A stretch of 47,589 nt of DNA from Azoarcus sp. (GCA_031268195.1 JAIRXQ010000032.1:1-47589); one strand, 5' to 3'. Shown: positions 19,738-29,101, counted from the first letter of the stretch. Numbers and translations: made by a program. The notes: generated from the sequence alone by a model not told the origin.

Positions 19738-20379
19738 ATGGAATTCAAAACCTTCGTCTTCTATCTCCTCTCGGCAGTGCTCGTGCTGTCGGCGCTGCGC
19801 GTCATCACTGCCCGCAACCCGGTGCATGCGGTGCTCTTTCTGGTGCTGGCGTTCTTCAACGCCGGGGGCATCTGGCTTTTGCTGTCGGCGGAATTTCTCG
19901 CGGTCACGCTGGTGATGGTCTACGTCGGCGCGGTAATGGTGCTGTTCCTGTTCGTGGTGATGATGCTCGACATCGATTTCACGCGGCTGCGCGAGGGGTT
20001 CTGGAAATATCTGCCGGTGGGCGCACTGGTCGGCGTGGTGCTCACCATTGAAATGAGCCTGGTGCTCGGCGGCAAGTATTTCGGGCTGGAAGCCATGCCC
20101 GCGCCCGCCGCGACGCCCGCCGGTTTCAGCAATACGCGCGAACTTGGACTCGTGCTCTACACCGACTACGCATGGCCGTTTGAATTGGCCGCGCTGGTGC
20201 TGCTGGTGGCGATGATCACCGCCGTGTCGCTGACGTTGCGCAGGCGGCGCACGGACAAATGGATCGCGGCATCGGCGCAGGTTTCGGTGCACCACGAGGG
20301 CCGCATCGAATTGGTCAAGATGGCGGCGGAGAAGACAGAGCCTTCCGCTGCGGCGGACGATGCGGCGGCCCAGCCATGA
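19738..20379 (+). CDS. nuoJ: NADH-quinone oxidoreductase subunit J
   Basis: NuoJ is a membrane subunit in the proton-pumping arm. The 213 residues contain five helices and the pattern ARNPVHAVLFLVLAFFNAG (about 25) and VTLVMVYVGAVMVLFLFVVM with the pi-bulge region typical of helix 3. The Ala/Glu-rich C-terminal tail is variable in the family. I chose MEFKTFVFYLL at 19738, not the longer frame from 19693, which overlaps the preceding gene. No Shine-Dalgarno is evident before it (CTGAGCGCAAAC), so translation may depend on coupling to the inserted gene upstream. Confidence 0.94.
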   Translation: MEFKTFVFYLLSAVLVLSALRVITARNPVHAVLFLVLAFFNAGGIWLLLSAEFLAVTLVMVYVGAVMVLFLFVVMMLDIDFTRLREGFWKYLPVGALVGVVLTIEMSLVLGGKYFGLEAMPAPAATPAGFSNTRELGLVLYTDYAWPFELAALVLLVAMITAVSLTLRRRRTDKWIAASAQVSVHHEGRIELVKMAAEKTEPSAAADDAAAQP

Positions 20380-20403
20380 CGCGCACGGGGAGACACTAAG
20401 ACG

Positions 20404-20709
20404 ATGCTTTCGCTTTCTCATTACCTGATCCTCGCTGCGATCCTGTTTGCCATCGGCGTGGCTGGCATCTTCCTCAACCGGAAGAACCTGATCGTGCTGC
20501 TGATGGCCATCGAACTGATGCTGCTCGCGGTCAACATCAACTTCATCGCCTTCTCGCACTATCTGGGCGACATCCACGGACAGGTGTTCGTTTTCTTCAT
20601 CCTCACCGTGGCGGCGGCGGAATCCGCCATCGGGCTGGCGATCCTCGTGGCGTTGTTCCGCAACCGTCGCACGATCCACGTGGATGACCTGGACAGCCTC
20701 AAGGGTTAA
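20404..20709 (+). CDS. nuoK: NADH-quinone oxidoreductase subunit K
   Basis: NuoK is a three-helix membrane subunit related to MrpC antiporter proteins. The 101 residues carry the two buried glutamates needed for proton transfer, in [19 protein letters not shown] (about 36) and [18 protein letters not shown] (about 70). It is the normal length and start ([15 protein letters not shown]). nuoL begins 14 bp later. Confidence 0.97.
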   Translation: MLSLSHYLILAAILFAIGVAGIFLNRKNLIVLLMAIELMLLAVNINFIAFSHYLGDIHGQVFVFFILTVAAAESAIGLAILVALFRNRRTIHVDDLDSLKG

Positions 20710-20723
20710 GGACGCACGCGAAC

Positions 20724-22679
20724 ATGGACATGCAAACGCTCTCTCTCATCGTGCCGCTCGCGCCGCTGGCCGGGGCCGTCGTCGTCGGGTTGTTCGGGCG
20801 CTCGATCGGGCGCGTCGGCGCGCATCTGCTCGCCATCGCCGGGGTGCTCGCGGCTTTCGTCGCTTCGGTGCTGATTTATCAGGATTTGCCGGACGGCGGG
20901 ATCAATCAGACGATCTACACCTGGATGCGGGCGGGCGGGCTCGACTTCAGCGTCGGCTTCCAGATCGATCAGCTCACCGTATTGATGATGCTGGTCGTCA
21001 GTTTCGTGTCGCTGATGGTGCACATCTACACTATTGGCTACATGGCCGGCGATCCCGGCTATCAGCGTTTCTTCAGCTACATCTCGCTGTTTACTTTCTC
21101 GATGCTGATGCTGGTGATGGCGAACAACTTCCTCCAGCTTTTCTTCGGCTGGGAAGCCGTGGGGCTCGTCTCCTATCTGCTGATCGGCTTCTGGTTTCAG
21201 CGTCCGACCGCGATTTACGCCAACCTGAAAGCGTTCATCGCCAACCGCGTCGGGGACTTCGGCTTCCTGCTCGGCATCGGCTTGATTGCCGCCTACGCGG
21301 GCAGCCTCGATTACCAAACCGTATTCGGCAAAGCGCAAGAACTGACGGCGCTGCAAGTGCCGGGCACGGGCTGGCCGCTGTTGACGGCGATCTGCATCTG
21401 CCTGTTCATCGGCGCGATGGCGAAGTCGGCGCAGGTGCCCTTGCATGTGTGGCTGCCCGATTCGATGGAAGGCCCGACCCCGATTTCCGCCCTGATCCAC
21501 GCCGCAACGATGGTGACAGCGGGCATCTTCATGGTGGCGCGCATGTCGCCGCTGTTCGAACTCTCCCCGGCGGCGCTCTCGTTCGTGCTGGTGATCGGCG
21601 CGACAACCGCGCTCTTCATGGGCTTTCTCGGCATCGTGCAGAACGACATCAAGCGCGTGGTCGCCTATTCGACGCTCTCGCAGTTGGGTTACATGACTGT
21701 GGCGCTCGGGGTGTCGGCTTATTCGGCGGCGATCTTCCACCTGATGACGCACGCCTTTTTCAAAGCACTGCTCTTTCTCGCGGCCGGTTCGGTGATCATC
21801 GGCCTGCACCACGATCAGGACATGCGGCGGATGGGCGGGCTGTGGAAGTACATGCCGGTGACGTGGATAACCTCGCTCGTCGGCTCACTCGCGCTGATCG
21901 GCACGCCGTTCTTCTCCGGCTTCTACTCCAAGGATTCGATCATCGAGGCCGTGCATGCCGCATCGATTCCGGGTTCGGGCTACGCGCTCTTTTGTGTGCT
22001 CGCTGGTGTGTTCGTCACCGCGCTTTACTCGTTTCGCATGTATTTCCTCGTCTTTCACGGCAAGGAGCGTTTCGGACAAGCGCAGGAACACCCCGACAGC
22101 GGCGAGCATCACGGGCTGGCGCCGGGCCACAAGCCGCACGAGTCGCCGCTGGTGGTGACGCTGCCGCTGATTCTGCTGGCGATTCCGTCGGCGGCGATCG
22201 GCTGGTTGACCATCGAACCGCTGCTGTTCGGCGGCTGGCTGGACGAGGCGATCAAGACGAGCGTGGAACTGGAAAAGACCGCGCCACTGGAGATGGCGCT
22301 GCACGGTCTGCTTGGCGCGCCGTTCTGGCTGGCGGTCTTCGGCGTCGTGGCGGCATGGATGCTCTATCTGTGCAAGCCCGCATGGCCCGCGCTCGTGCGC
22401 GGCAAGTTCGAGGGCATCTACCGTCTGCTCGACAACAAATATTACTTCGACCGCTTCAACGAAATCGTTTTTGCGGGCGGCGCGCGTCTGATGGGCGCCG
22501 GCCTGTGGCGCGGCGGCGATCAAGGGGTGATCGACGGCGTTGGTGTGACGGGGTCTTCCCGGCTGGTGGCGCTGGCGAGCCGCGCCCTGGGTCTGTTCCA
22601 GACCGGACACCTGTACCAGTACGCTTTTACGATGATCGCGGGGCTGGTGTTGCTGCTGACTTTCTGGGTTCTCCTGTGA
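20724..22679 (+). CDS. nuoL: NADH-quinone oxidoreductase subunit L
   Basis: NuoL is the distal antiporter-like proton-pumping subunit with the long lateral helix. The 651 residues have about 16 helices. Conserved elements include the Glu in FGWEAVGLVSYLLIGFW (about 143), the Lys in GAMAKSAQVPLHVWLPDSME (about 230), HAATMVTAGIFMVAR (about 258) and KRVVAYSTLSQLGYM (about 310). A His-rich loop (about 460-475) lies between helices and is not unusual. The amphipathic C-terminal part spans about 540-600. Confidence 0.97.
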   Translation: MDMQTLSLIVPLAPLAGAVVVGLFGRSIGRVGAHLLAIAGVLAAFVASVLIYQDLPDGGINQTIYTWMRAGGLDFSVGFQIDQLTVLMMLVVSFVSLMVHIYTIGYMAGDPGYQRFFSYISLFTFSMLMLVMANNFLQLFFGWEAVGLVSYLLIGFWFQRPTAIYANLKAFIANRVGDFGFLLGIGLIAAYAGSLDYQTVFGKAQELTALQVPGTGWPLLTAICICLFIGAMAKSAQVPLHVWLPDSMEGPTPISALIHAATMVTAGIFMVARMSPLFELSPAALSFVLVIGATTALFMGFLGIVQNDIKRVVAYSTLSQLGYMTVALGVSAYSAAIFHLMTHAFFKALLFLAAGSVIIGLHHDQDMRRMGGLWKYMPVTWITSLVGSLALIGTPFFSGFYSKDSIIEAVHAASIPGSGYALFCVLAGVFVTALYSFRMYFLVFHGKERFGQAQEHPDSGEHHGLAPGHKPHESPLVVTLPLILLAIPSAAIGWLTIEPLLFGGWLDEAIKTSVELEKTAPLEMALHGLLGAPFWLAVFGVVAAWMLYLCKPAWPALVRGKFEGIYRLLDNKYYFDRFNEIVFAGGARLMGAGLWRGGDQGVIDGVGVTGSSRLVALASRALGLFQTGHLYQYAFTMIAGLVLLLTFWVLL

Positions 22680-22707
22680 GCGCGCCGATTTTTGACGGAA
22701 AGTGATG

Positions 22708-24192
22708 ATGACGGAAATTCCTTACCTGAATCTGGCGATCTGGGTGCCGATACTCGGCGGTGTGCTGGTACTGGCGACCGGCCCCGACACTCATGCGCGC
22801 ATGGCACGGGTCGTGGCGCTGCTGGTGGCGGTGCTCGGTTTTGCCGTGACCGTTCCGCTTTATACCGAGTTCGACGCCAGCACGGCCGCCATGCAGTTCG
22901 TGGTGGAAAAGCGGCCGTGGATCGAGCACTTCAACATTTATTACCACCTCGGTATCGACGGTCTTTCGCTGTGGTTCATCCTGCTCAATGCCTTTGTCAC
23001 CATTTTGGTGGTGATTGCGGGCTGGCAGGTGATTCAGCACCGGGTGGCGCAATACATGGCGGCCTTTCTCATCATGTCGGGGCTGATGAACGGTATCTTC
23101 GCCGCGCTCGACGGGGTGCTGTTCTACGTCTTTTTCGAGGCTTCGCTGATTCCGCTCTACCTTGTCATCGGCGCGTGGGGTGGGCCGAACCGCATGTACG
23201 CCGCGATCAAGTTCTTCCTGTTTACGCTGGCCGGTTCGCTGCTGCTGCTGCTGGCGCTGCTGTATCTCTACAACGTCACCGGCAGTTTCGACATCCTCGT
23301 CTGGCAGCGCGCGCCGCTCGCATTCGGGGCGCAGGGGCTGATCTTCCTCGCTTTTCTCGTCGCCTTCGGGGTCAAGGTGCCCATGTGGCCGGTGCATACG
23401 TGGCTGCCGGACGCGCATGTGGAAGCGCCCACCGGCGGCTCCGTGGTGCTGGCGGCCATCGCGTTGAAGCTCGGCGCTTACGGCTTCGTGCGCTTCGCGC
23501 TGCCCATCGTGCCCGACGCCTCCCTGCAATATGCGCCCTACGTGCTCGCGCTCTCGCTGGTGGCTGTGATCTACATCGGCTTCGTGGCGTTGGCGCAGAC
23601 GGACATGAAAAAGCTCGTCGCCTATTCTTCGATCGCCCACATGGGCTTCGTGACCCTGGGTTTTTTCCTGGTCAACCCGCTTGGCATCGAAGGGGCGCTG
23701 GTGCAGATGATCTCGCACGGCTTCGTGTCCGCCGCCATGTTCCTGTGCATCGGCGTGCTCTATGACCGCATGCACTCACGGCAAATTTCCGATTACGGCG
23801 GCGTGGCGAACACCATGCCCCGTTTCGCCGCCTTCTTCATGCTGTTCGCGATGGCCAATTGCGCCTTGCCCGGCACCAGCGGCTTCGTGGGCGAATTTAC
23901 CATCATCCTTGGCGCGATGAAGTACAGCTTCTGGGTTGCGTTCCTCGCCGCCACCACGCTGGTGCTCGGCGCGGCCTACACCCTGTGGATGTACAAACGC
24001 GTCGTGTTCGGCGCCGTGGCCAACGAGCGCGTGGCCGCGCTCACGGACATCGGGATGCGCGAATTTTTCTTCCTCGCCGTGCTCGCCATCTGCGTGCTGG
24101 CGATGGGCCTGTATCCCTTCCCCTTCACCGAGCCGATGCACGAGTCGGTGAATGCGCTCGTACAACACGTCATCGCTGGTAAGCTCCCGTGA
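22708..24192 (+). CDS. nuoM: NADH-quinone oxidoreductase subunit M
   Basis: NuoM is a middle antiporter-like pumping subunit. About 494 residues from MTEIPYLNLAIWVP, with the Glu in FYVFFEASLIPLYLVIGAWG (about 143), the Lys in VAFGVKVPMWPVHTWLPDAH (about 225) and MKKLVAYSSIAHMGFVTLG. Three possible starts (GTG 22702, ATG 22705, ATG 22708) are adjacent. GGAA at 22697-22700 best fits the last. Stop is 31 bp before nuoN. Confidence 0.96.
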   Translation: MTEIPYLNLAIWVPILGGVLVLATGPDTHARMARVVALLVAVLGFAVTVPLYTEFDASTAAMQFVVEKRPWIEHFNIYYHLGIDGLSLWFILLNAFVTILVVIAGWQVIQHRVAQYMAAFLIMSGLMNGIFAALDGVLFYVFFEASLIPLYLVIGAWGGPNRMYAAIKFFLFTLAGSLLLLLALLYLYNVTGSFDILVWQRAPLAFGAQGLIFLAFLVAFGVKVPMWPVHTWLPDAHVEAPTGGSVVLAAIALKLGAYGFVRFALPIVPDASLQYAPYVLALSLVAVIYIGFVALAQTDMKKLVAYSSIAHMGFVTLGFFLVNPLGIEGALVQMISHGFVSAAMFLCIGVLYDRMHSRQISDYGGVANTMPRFAAFFMLFAMANCALPGTSGFVGEFTIILGAMKYSFWVAFLAATTLVLGAAYTLWMYKRVVFGAVANERVAALTDIGMREFFFLAVLAICVLAMGLYPFPFTEPMHESVNALVQHVIAGKLP

Positions 24193-24223
24193 GCGGGCGT
24201 TTCGACAACGGACAGGTCAAAAG

Positions 24224-25732
24224 ATGAATTTCGATGCCAACTATTTTTACCCGGTGACAGCGGAAATCTTCGTGGCGCTCATGGTGCTCGCGATCATGTT
24301 GGCGACGGCCTTCGCGCGCGGCATTGCGCGCGGGCTCGCTTACGCGCTCACCCAGCTCACGCTGGTCGTGGCGGCCCTGATGACGCTGGCCGCGCTGCAT
24401 GGTGAACCTGGCACTGCCACCAACCTGTTTGCGGACGAGACGGGCTCCTTCATCAACATGTTCGTGCAGGATCGCCTGGGCGGCGTGCTCAAGTTCGCCG
24501 TCTATTGCACGATGATGGTCGCGCTGCTCTATGGGCGCGACTATCTCGCCGCGCGCAGGCTCGATCGCCCGGAATTCTTCCTGCTCGCACTGCTGGCCAC
24601 GCTCGGCATGATGGTGATGATTACCGCCAATCACCTGCTGGTGCTCTACATCGGGCTGGAGATGATGTCGCTGGCGCTCTACGCGCTGGTTGCCTTCGAC
24701 CGCGATTCGACGCGCTCGACCGAGGCCGGGATGAAATATTTCGTACTCGGCGCGGTGGCCTCGGGCCTGCTGCTCTACGGCATGTCGATGATCTACGGCG
24801 CGACCGGCACGCTGGATTTGCCCGCCGTTTCGCAGGCGGTGGCCTCCCAGACGGACAAGCGCGAAGTGCTGTTGTTCGGCCTCGTTTTCCTCGTGGCAGG
24901 CGTCTCGTTCAAGCTCGGCGTGGTGCCATTCCACATGTGGGTGCCCGATGTCTATCAGGGCGCGCCGACCGCTGTGACGCTGATCGTCTCCAGCGCCCCG
25001 AAAATCGCCGCGTTCGCGTTCGCGCTGCGCTTGCTCGTGGGCGGGCTGTCCGGGTTGGCCGCGCATTGGCAAACGATGCTGATGCTGGTCGCGGCGGCCT
25101 CCATCGTCCTGGGTAACGTCGCGGCGCTGGCGCAACGCAACATCAAACGTATGCTGGCCTATTCCGGCATCTCGCACATGGGCTTCATGCTGCTGGGGCT
25201 GTTGTCGGGCATCGTCGAAGGTAAATCGGGCCTGACGAACGATGCCTACGCCAGCGCCATGTTCTACGCGATTTCCTATGCGCTCATGACGCTGGCCGCC
25301 TTCGGCATGGTGGTGCTGCTCTCGCGCTCCGGGTTCGAAGCCGAGGACATCGAGGATTTCAAGGGACTCAACCGGCGCAGCCCGTGGTTCGCACTGATGA
25401 TGCTGTTTGTGATGTTCTCGATGGCGGGCATTCCGTTCTTCGTCGGTTTCTTCGCCAAATTCGCCGTGCTCGAAGCGGCCGTCGCGGCCGGTTATCTGTG
25501 GCTGGCGGTGCTGGCGGTGGTCATGTCGGTGATCGGCGCTTTCTACTATCTGCGCGTGGTCAAGCTGATGTATTTCGAGGAGCCGGACGTCAACGCGCCG
25601 CTCGCCGCGCCGCCCGAACTGCAAGTGCTGCTCTCGGTCAATGGCCTTGCCATCGCCGTGCTCGGCCTCATGCCGGGCGGACTGCTGCATGCCTGCGGCG
25701 CGGCAATCGAAGCTTTGCACCTCGGCAGTTGA
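24224..25732 (+). CDS. nuoN: NADH-quinone oxidoreductase subunit N
   Basis: NuoN is the antiporter-like subunit nearest to NuoK/NuoJ. The 502 residues include the Glu in LYIGLEMMSLALYALVAFDR (about 138), the Lys in GVSFKLGVVPFHMWVPDVYQ (about 225), and NIKRMLAYSGISHMGFMLLG (about 305). ATG at 24224 (MNFDANYFYPVTAEIF) was preferred to an upstream frame start lying in nuoM. It ends the complex I subunit genes. Confidence 0.97.
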   Translation: MNFDANYFYPVTAEIFVALMVLAIMLATAFARGIARGLAYALTQLTLVVAALMTLAALHGEPGTATNLFADETGSFINMFVQDRLGGVLKFAVYCTMMVALLYGRDYLAARRLDRPEFFLLALLATLGMMVMITANHLLVLYIGLEMMSLALYALVAFDRDSTRSTEAGMKYFVLGAVASGLLLYGMSMIYGATGTLDLPAVSQAVASQTDKREVLLFGLVFLVAGVSFKLGVVPFHMWVPDVYQGAPTAVTLIVSSAPKIAAFAFALRLLVGGLSGLAAHWQTMLMLVAAASIVLGNVAALAQRNIKRMLAYSGISHMGFMLLGLLSGIVEGKSGLTNDAYASAMFYAISYALMTLAAFGMVVLLSRSGFEAEDIEDFKGLNRRSPWFALMMLFVMFSMAGIPFFVGFFAKFAVLEAAVAAGYLWLAVLAVVMSVIGAFYYLRVVKLMYFEEPDVNAPLAAPPELQVLLSVNGLAIAVLGLMPGGLLHACGAAIEALHLGS

Positions 25733-25743
25733 GCGGAGCGGAA

Positions 25744-26058
25744 ATGACTGGAAATCTTGGCGTCTGGGTCGTGTTGGGGTTGGCGTTCATTGCCGCCAAC
25801 CTGCCATTTCTTTTCGAGCGCGTGCTGTTCGTGCTGCCGTCTCCCGGCGGCAAGGCGTTCGGCTGGCGCGTGCTGGAACTCGTGCTGCTCTGGCTCATCG
25901 TCGGTATCTTTGCCGCTGTGCTGGAGCAGGGCGCCTATGGTGTCGTCTACCGGCAAGGCTGGGAGTTCTACGTCGCGACGCTGTGCCTGTTCGTGGTGTT
26001 CGCGTTTCCCGGTTTCATCCACCGCTATCTCTGGCGCGGACGCCGCCGCGCCCCCTGA
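25744..26058 (+). CDS. DUF2818 membrane protein
   Basis: A 104-residue inner-membrane protein with three hydrophobic segments (about 5-25, 43-62, 75-93) and a basic C-terminus. The MTGNLGVWVVLGLAFIAANL start with PFLFERVLF is characteristic of DUF2818, which in betaproteobacteria sits directly after nuoN. Its role is unknown. The location, 11 bp after nuoN with GAGCGGAAATG, suggests a link to complex I assembly or stability, but that is inferred from synteny only. Confidence 0.9.
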   Translation: MTGNLGVWVVLGLAFIAANLPFLFERVLFVLPSPGGKAFGWRVLELVLLWLIVGIFAAVLEQGAYGVVYRQGWEFYVATLCLFVVFAFPGFIHRYLWRGRRRAP

Positions 26059-26111
26059 CTTCATCCCCTGCCTCGCCCCTGATCTCGCCCTCTGACCCTC
26101 GCCCCCGGCGT
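26053..26111 (+). terminator. C-rich, G-poor stretch, possible Rho-utilisation site
   Basis: Past the DUF2818 stop, the plus strand runs for about 55 bases with C far exceeding G (for example CATCCCCTGCCTCGCCCCTG), the classic bubble of Rho-dependent terminators. No intrinsic hairpin with a T run exists at the end of the long nuo operon, so Rho would be the natural candidate. The convergent HDOD gene ends just beyond. Confidence 0.35.
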
Positions 26112-26129
26112 GTTGCGCGGCCTCGTCTC

Positions 26130-26990
26130 CTAGCCGCATACCGCGCTGAGCATCGCATCTTTTCCGGCGCGGGTTTCTTCGAGCAGGGCATCGAGCCGCG
26201 CTTTGTCGACTCCCGCTTCCTCGCTGGCGGATACCGTCGGCGCGGCGTTGGCTTTGCTCAAGTCCTCGAACGGGTTCGAGGCATCGGAGGCGAGCGTGGC
26301 GATCTTCACGATGTCGTGCAACGCTTCGGGCGGCCAGTCGCCTTCATAAGGGCCCGCCTGATCGAGCGCCTCGACGATGTCGTCAGGCAGCTCGAACGCT
26401 TCGAGCACGGCGCGCGTCACCGGCTCCTGCCAGGAGGTGACGAATTCGGAGAAGCGTTTGAGGTCGGCTTCCAGCGCAGGGTAATTGCCGATGCGGGCGA
26501 GCAGGAAGAATTCACCGATATCGACCATCATGCCCGCCAGCATGGCGGTATCGGGGCTGCCCGCGCGCAGATGGTGGGCGAAGGCGTAGGCCCACGACGC
26601 GACATCCGCCGAATGCCGCCACAGGCGCGTGGCGATTTTGCGCAGTTCGGGCGAGTGGTGCCCCTGTGTGAGCTGTTCGGCGGCCACGGCGAAGGCCAGA
26701 CAGCGCAACGCCGCCAGGCCGATGCGCTTGACGGCGCTGTTGACGCTGGTGATGTGCACGCCGTAGGGGTTGAGCAGCATCGCGTTGGCCATGCGAATCA
26801 CCTTGGCGCTCAACACCGGCTCGGCGCGCACGACGGCCACGATATCGTCGATGGAAGAATCCGGGTCGTCGGCAAGCTGCTTGATGCGTAACGAAATGTC
26901 CATCGAGGTGGGAAAGTTCAGATGCCCTGTTTCAAGCTCGGCTTCGATTTGCGCGGCAAAGGCCCGTGTTTGTGCCCCGAAGTCTTGCAT
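26130..26990 (-). CDS. HDOD-domain signalling protein
   Basis: HDOD domains are catalytically inactive HD-related helical domains used in bacterial signalling and regulation. The 286 residues from MQDFGAQTRAFAAQIEAE contain LRIKQLADDPDSSIDDIVAV, KVIRMANAMLLNPYG and SVNSAVKRIGLAALRCLAFA, the standard HDOD core, followed by MVDIGEFFLLARI. I prefer the ATG at 26990, which has GGAG 8 bases before it; two ATGs slightly upstream are possible. It has no fused domain and no membrane helix. The C-terminal 40 residues look disordered (Ala/Ser/Glu-rich). Same strand as the SPFH and NfeD genes, 82 bp after the former. Confidence 0.88.
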   Translation of the reverse strand: MQDFGAQTRAFAAQIEAELETGHLNFPTSMDISLRIKQLADDPDSSIDDIVAVVRAEPVLSAKVIRMANAMLLNPYGVHITSVNSAVKRIGLAALRCLAFAVAAEQLTQGHHSPELRKIATRLWRHSADVASWAYAFAHHLRAGSPDTAMLAGMMVDIGEFFLLARIGNYPALEADLKRFSEFVTSWQEPVTRAVLEAFELPDDIVEALDQAGPYEGDWPPEALHDIVKIATLASDASNPFEDLSKANAAPTVSASEEAGVDKARLDALLEETRAGKDAMLSAVCG

Positions 26991-27072
26991 GGTGTGCTCC
27001 ATCGCCAACAGTGTTAGTCATGAACCCCCTGTCATGTCGGCCCTCCCATAGTGGATATTTGCGCCGACATGT

Positions 27073-27945
27073 TCATGCCCTGCCGCCGAGTTTGGCGACG
27101 TTGCCGAGCAGCCCGCCCAGTGTCTCCTGGATGTCGGCGGGCAATAGCACGACCTTTGCATTGTCCGATGAGGCAAGTTTTTGCACTGAGGAAATGTACT
27201 TCTCTCCGAGCAAATAAAGCATGGGCCCCGGCTCGGTGCCCAGCGCGGCGGTGACGCGGCGGATGGATTCGGCGGAGGCTTCGGCGAGCTGCACTTGCGC
27301 GTCGGCGTCGCGGCGCGCGGATTCGAGGCGCGCCTCGGCTTCCAGAATGGCGGATTGCTTCGCGCCCTCGGCGCGCGTGACCATCGCCTTTCTTTCACGC
27401 TCGGCGGCGGCTTGCAGCTCCATTGCCTTTTGCATCGAAGGCGAAGGCTTGATGTCCTGGATTTCCACCGATTTCACGGTCAAACCCCAGTCGATGGCCT
27501 CGTCCGCGATGCTCTCGCGCAGCCGCGCCTTGATTTTGTCGCGCGAGGACAGCGCCTCGTCAAGCTCCATTTCACCGACGATGGAACGCAGCGTGGTCAT
27601 GATGAGGTTGCGGATCGCTTCCTTGAAATTGGTCACGCCATAGACGGCTTTCACCGGGTCGGTGATCTTGATGAAGGCGATGGCGTTGGTGAGGATCACC
27701 GCGTTGTCGCGCGTGATGACTTCCTGCTCCTGCACATCGAGGATGATGTCCTTGGTGACGAGCTTGTAGGAGACTTTGTCCAGATACGGAATCAGGAAGT
27801 TGAGTCCGGGCCGCAGCGTGCCCTGGTACTTGCCGAGGCGCTCGGCGATCCATTCCTCGCCTTGCGGCACGATGCGGACGCCCTTGGCGACAGTGATGAG
27901 TACAAACAACAGGATTGCGAAGGTAATGACGAGTCCTGCTTCCAT
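27073..27945 (-). CDS. SPFH/stomatin-like membrane protein (QmcA-type)
   Basis: Stomatin/prohibitin-family proteins assemble on the membrane in large oligomers and influence membrane proteases or lipid domains. The 290 residues start with a membrane anchor (MEAGLVITFAILLFVLITVA) and the band-7 opening VPQGEEWIAERLGKYQGTL. The SPFH domain core includes PGLNFLIPYLDKVSYK and ILDVQEQEVITRDNA. An Ala/Glu/Arg-rich coiled coil (about 185-225) follows, and then the C-terminal LYLLGEKYISS. It lies 66 bp downstream of an NfeD gene, the normal operon partner. Confidence 0.93.
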   Translation of the reverse strand: MEAGLVITFAILLFVLITVAKGVRIVPQGEEWIAERLGKYQGTLRPGLNFLIPYLDKVSYKLVTKDIILDVQEQEVITRDNAVILTNAIAFIKITDPVKAVYGVTNFKEAIRNLIMTTLRSIVGEMELDEALSSRDKIKARLRESIADEAIDWGLTVKSVEIQDIKPSPSMQKAMELQAAAERERKAMVTRAEGAKQSAILEAEARLESARRDADAQVQLAEASAESIRRVTAALGTEPGPMLYLLGEKYISSVQKLASSDNAKVVLLPADIQETLGGLLGNVAKLGGRA

Positions 27946-28011
27946 GAGAAAACTCCGTGAAAAAGAAAGGGGCGTGAAGAGAAAAGGGAATGAAGAAACG
28001 AAGGCGGGCGG

Positions 28012-28452
28012 TCAGGCCCGCTCGATTTTGACGAAACGGCCTTCGACCGAGACGATTTTCACCCGCGTGCCGGCGGCGATTTCACTGTCGGCAGCGCAGA
28101 GCCATTCGTCCGCGCCGAGGATGGGGCGCTGGAAACGCACCTTGCCGCGCGCAGAAGGCGTCACCGCCTGCACCAGCACGCCCGCTTCCCCGATCACGTC
28201 TCTGGTGGCGGCACTGCGGCGGGTTTTGTCATTGATGCGGCGAAAGACGCGGAACCACAATACCGTCAACGCCGCCGAAGCCGCCGCCCACAAAAAGAGT
28301 TGTGCCGCGAGTGGTGTTCCCGGCGCAATGAGCGTCAGCAGGCCGACGAGCAGCGCCGCCAGCCCGAACCAGATGATGAAAAAGGACGGAAGCACCAGTT
28401 CCAGCACGACCAGTACGATGCCGCCCACAATCCAGTGCCACCAGAGAATCAT
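28012..28452 (-). CDS. NfeD-family membrane protein (partner of SPFH protein)
   Basis: NfeD-like proteins pair with stomatins. This is the short form with membrane helices and a C-terminal OB-fold but no ClpP-like protease domain. The 146 residues have hydrophobic segments at about 5-25, 28-45 and 52-68, and an OB-fold from about 80 (GEAGVLVQAV, GKVRFQRPILGADEWLC, GTRVKIVSVEG). It lies upstream of the SPFH gene on the same strand. Confidence 0.92.
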   Translation of the reverse strand: MILWWHWIVGGIVLVVLELVLPSFFIIWFGLAALLVGLLTLIAPGTPLAAQLFLWAAASAALTVLWFRVFRRINDKTRRSAATRDVIGEAGVLVQAVTPSARGKVRFQRPILGADEWLCAADSEIAAGTRVKIVSVEGRFVKIERA

Positions 28453-28560
28453 CGTGCCCTCCCAAGCCGCGTGCGCCCGGGATTGCGTCGTTTGTCCGGG
28501 ACGGTTTCAGTGAATCGCGCCATTATCCACGACGAAGCCGCTTTTTCGAGAGAAACCATC

Positions 28561-29043
28561 ATGCCCGCGCAAAATTGCCTCGTACGTCCCATTTGCCTCG
28601 CACGTTCCATCTCTGCCTTCGGACCTGTTCTGCTGGTGCTGGTTCTTTTCCTCGCCGCCTGTGCGAAAGACGACCCGCGCGCCGCGCTGGATGCCGCCGC
28701 CACCGAATTCCAGTCCGCGCTGGAGGCAAAAGCCACGCGCCGCGCGCTCGCTTTGCTGCATCCCGATTTTACCGCGCAGGATATTGAGGGCGACGGACGC
28801 AAGTGGGCCGAACGCACGATGACCATGATGTTCATGCGCTACAAGAACGTCACCATCGCCGTGCCGTGGCGGCGCAACACGCTCGATGCCCGTATCCAGA
28901 ATCGCGCCACGACCGAGGCCGAGGCCACGTTGCTCGGCGCGGAAGGCTTCCTGCCGGATCGCGTGCGCCATTACCGCGTGCGGCTGGAATGGCGGCGGGA
29001 GCAGGGCAGCGACTGGAAAGTGGTGCGCCTGGAGTGGAAGTGA
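28561..29043 (+). CDS. Small lipoprotein of unknown function
   Basis: The 160 residues begin with an unusually long basic N-region and a hydrophobic stretch ending in a lipobox, LFLAACAKDD (Cys about 34), so it is probably a lipoprotein. The mature part (DPRAALDAAATEFQSALEAK, then RRALALLHPDFTAQD) resembles the SnoaL/NTF2-like small alpha+beta fold often annotated as nuclear transport factor 2-like. A late VRHYRVRLEWRREQGSDWKV strand pair fits this. It is divergent from the NfeD gene and alone. Assignment to a fold is by pattern, not certain. Confidence 0.75.
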   Translation: MPAQNCLVRPICLARSISAFGPVLLVLVLFLAACAKDDPRAALDAAATEFQSALEAKATRRALALLHPDFTAQDIEGDGRKWAERTMTMMFMRYKNVTIAVPWRRNTLDARIQNRATTEAEATLLGAEGFLPDRVRHYRVRLEWRREQGSDWKVVRLEWK

Positions 29044-29101
29044 AAAAAACGGCGCATGCGCCAAAGATTGCAGGGTCGGGATGCGCCGCGCGGCGGTGCT
29101 C

